Positions 63,573 to 64,000 of a stretch of 64,000 bases of DNA are shown one piece after another. This DNA comes from an uncultured Pelagibacteraceae bacterium (GTDB taxonomy: Bacteria; Pseudomonadota; Alphaproteobacteria; Pelagibacterales; Pelagibacteraceae): assembly GCA_902575095.1 (NCBI GenBank), contig CACGPY010000005.1, positions 1-64,000 on the forward strand. Reading direction: 5' to 3'. The translations under genes and the position numbers were made by a program. The notes under the pieces are model-generated. The model was not told the origin of the DNA and did not search any database. It was given only the letters and a program-made list of their open reading frames with translations. Numbering within the stretch: position 1 is the stretch's first letter; every line of letters begins with the position of its first letter.

Positions 63573-64000
63573 ATGACTAAAAATAACTTAAAAATCGTAA
63601 AAACAGACGATAAAAAACAGAAAGAATTAAAAGAAAAAAGCAAGTCTCTAGAGGCAGCTATTAGCCAGATAGATCAAAATTTTGGTAAAGGCTCTGTAAT
63701 GAGACTAGGTCAACAGCAAGCTTTAGACGTAGAGGCCATTTCAACAGGCTCATTAAGCCTAGATTTAGCTCTAGGAATTGGTGGACTGCCTAAAGGTAGA
63801 ATTATAGAAATTTACGGTCCAGAATCTTCAGGTAAGACGACTTTGGCTTTACAAGTAGTTGCTGAAGCTCAAAAAGCTGGCGGAATATGCGCTTTTGTAG
63901 ACGCTGAACATGCTATGGATCCAGTTTATGCTAAAAAACTTGGTGTAAAAACAGAGGAATTACTAATTTCTCAACCGGATACAGGTGAGCAAGCTTTAGA
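63573..64000 (+). CDS. recA: Recombinase RecA, 5' portion (truncated by window end)
   Basis: [48 protein letters not shown]. Confidence 0.97.
   Translation, partial: MTKNNLKIVKTDDKKQKELKEKSKSLEAAISQIDQNFGKGSVMRLGQQQALDVEAISTGSLSLDLALGIGGLPKGRIIEIYGPESSGKTTLALQVVAEAQKAGGICAFVDAEHAMDPVYAKKLGVKTEELLISQPDTGEQAL

Overview
This is a very AT-rich, tightly packed chromosomal window from an alphaproteobacterium. Gene content and order look SAR11/Pelagibacter-like: a proteorhodopsin - ferredoxin - ferredoxin reductase block, pyruvate phosphate dikinase, the tol-pal locus, and almost no intergenic space. It is mostly housekeeping genes: pntAA/AB/B, typA, efp, fba/pgk/tkt, zapA, yebC, tolQRAB-pal-cpoB, tilS, ftsH, folP, glmM, thiD, purA, rpoH, rluD, tsaC, xseB/ispA/dxs, aroC, pdxH, ispB-type synthase, glyQS, ppdK, nadC/nadA, ygfZ, dihydroorotase, prpE-like, dksA, tolC and the 5' end of recA. 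RNA genes seen are 5S rRNA and tRNAs Val(GAC), fMet(CAT), Arg(TCG) and Leu(GAG). Two small accessory patches encode probable surface-glycan functions: about 31.4-33.85 kb next to tRNA-Arg, and about 58.5-60.8 kb. I found no CRISPR array, prophage, transposase or obvious defence system. The observations most worth a second look are: rpsU with no canonical start codon (probable AUU start); overlap at all eight convergent gene junctions; a phage-type RuvC-like protein where ruvCAB is expected; a 5S rRNA gene standing alone with its own promoter-like sequence; a perfect 18-bp palindrome in front of proteorhodopsin; two unlisted single-TM mini-ORFs; and an SOS-box-like or dyad motif upstream of recA that recurs upstream of a GFA-domain gene. 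All family assignments come from reading protein motifs by eye; no database search was run.
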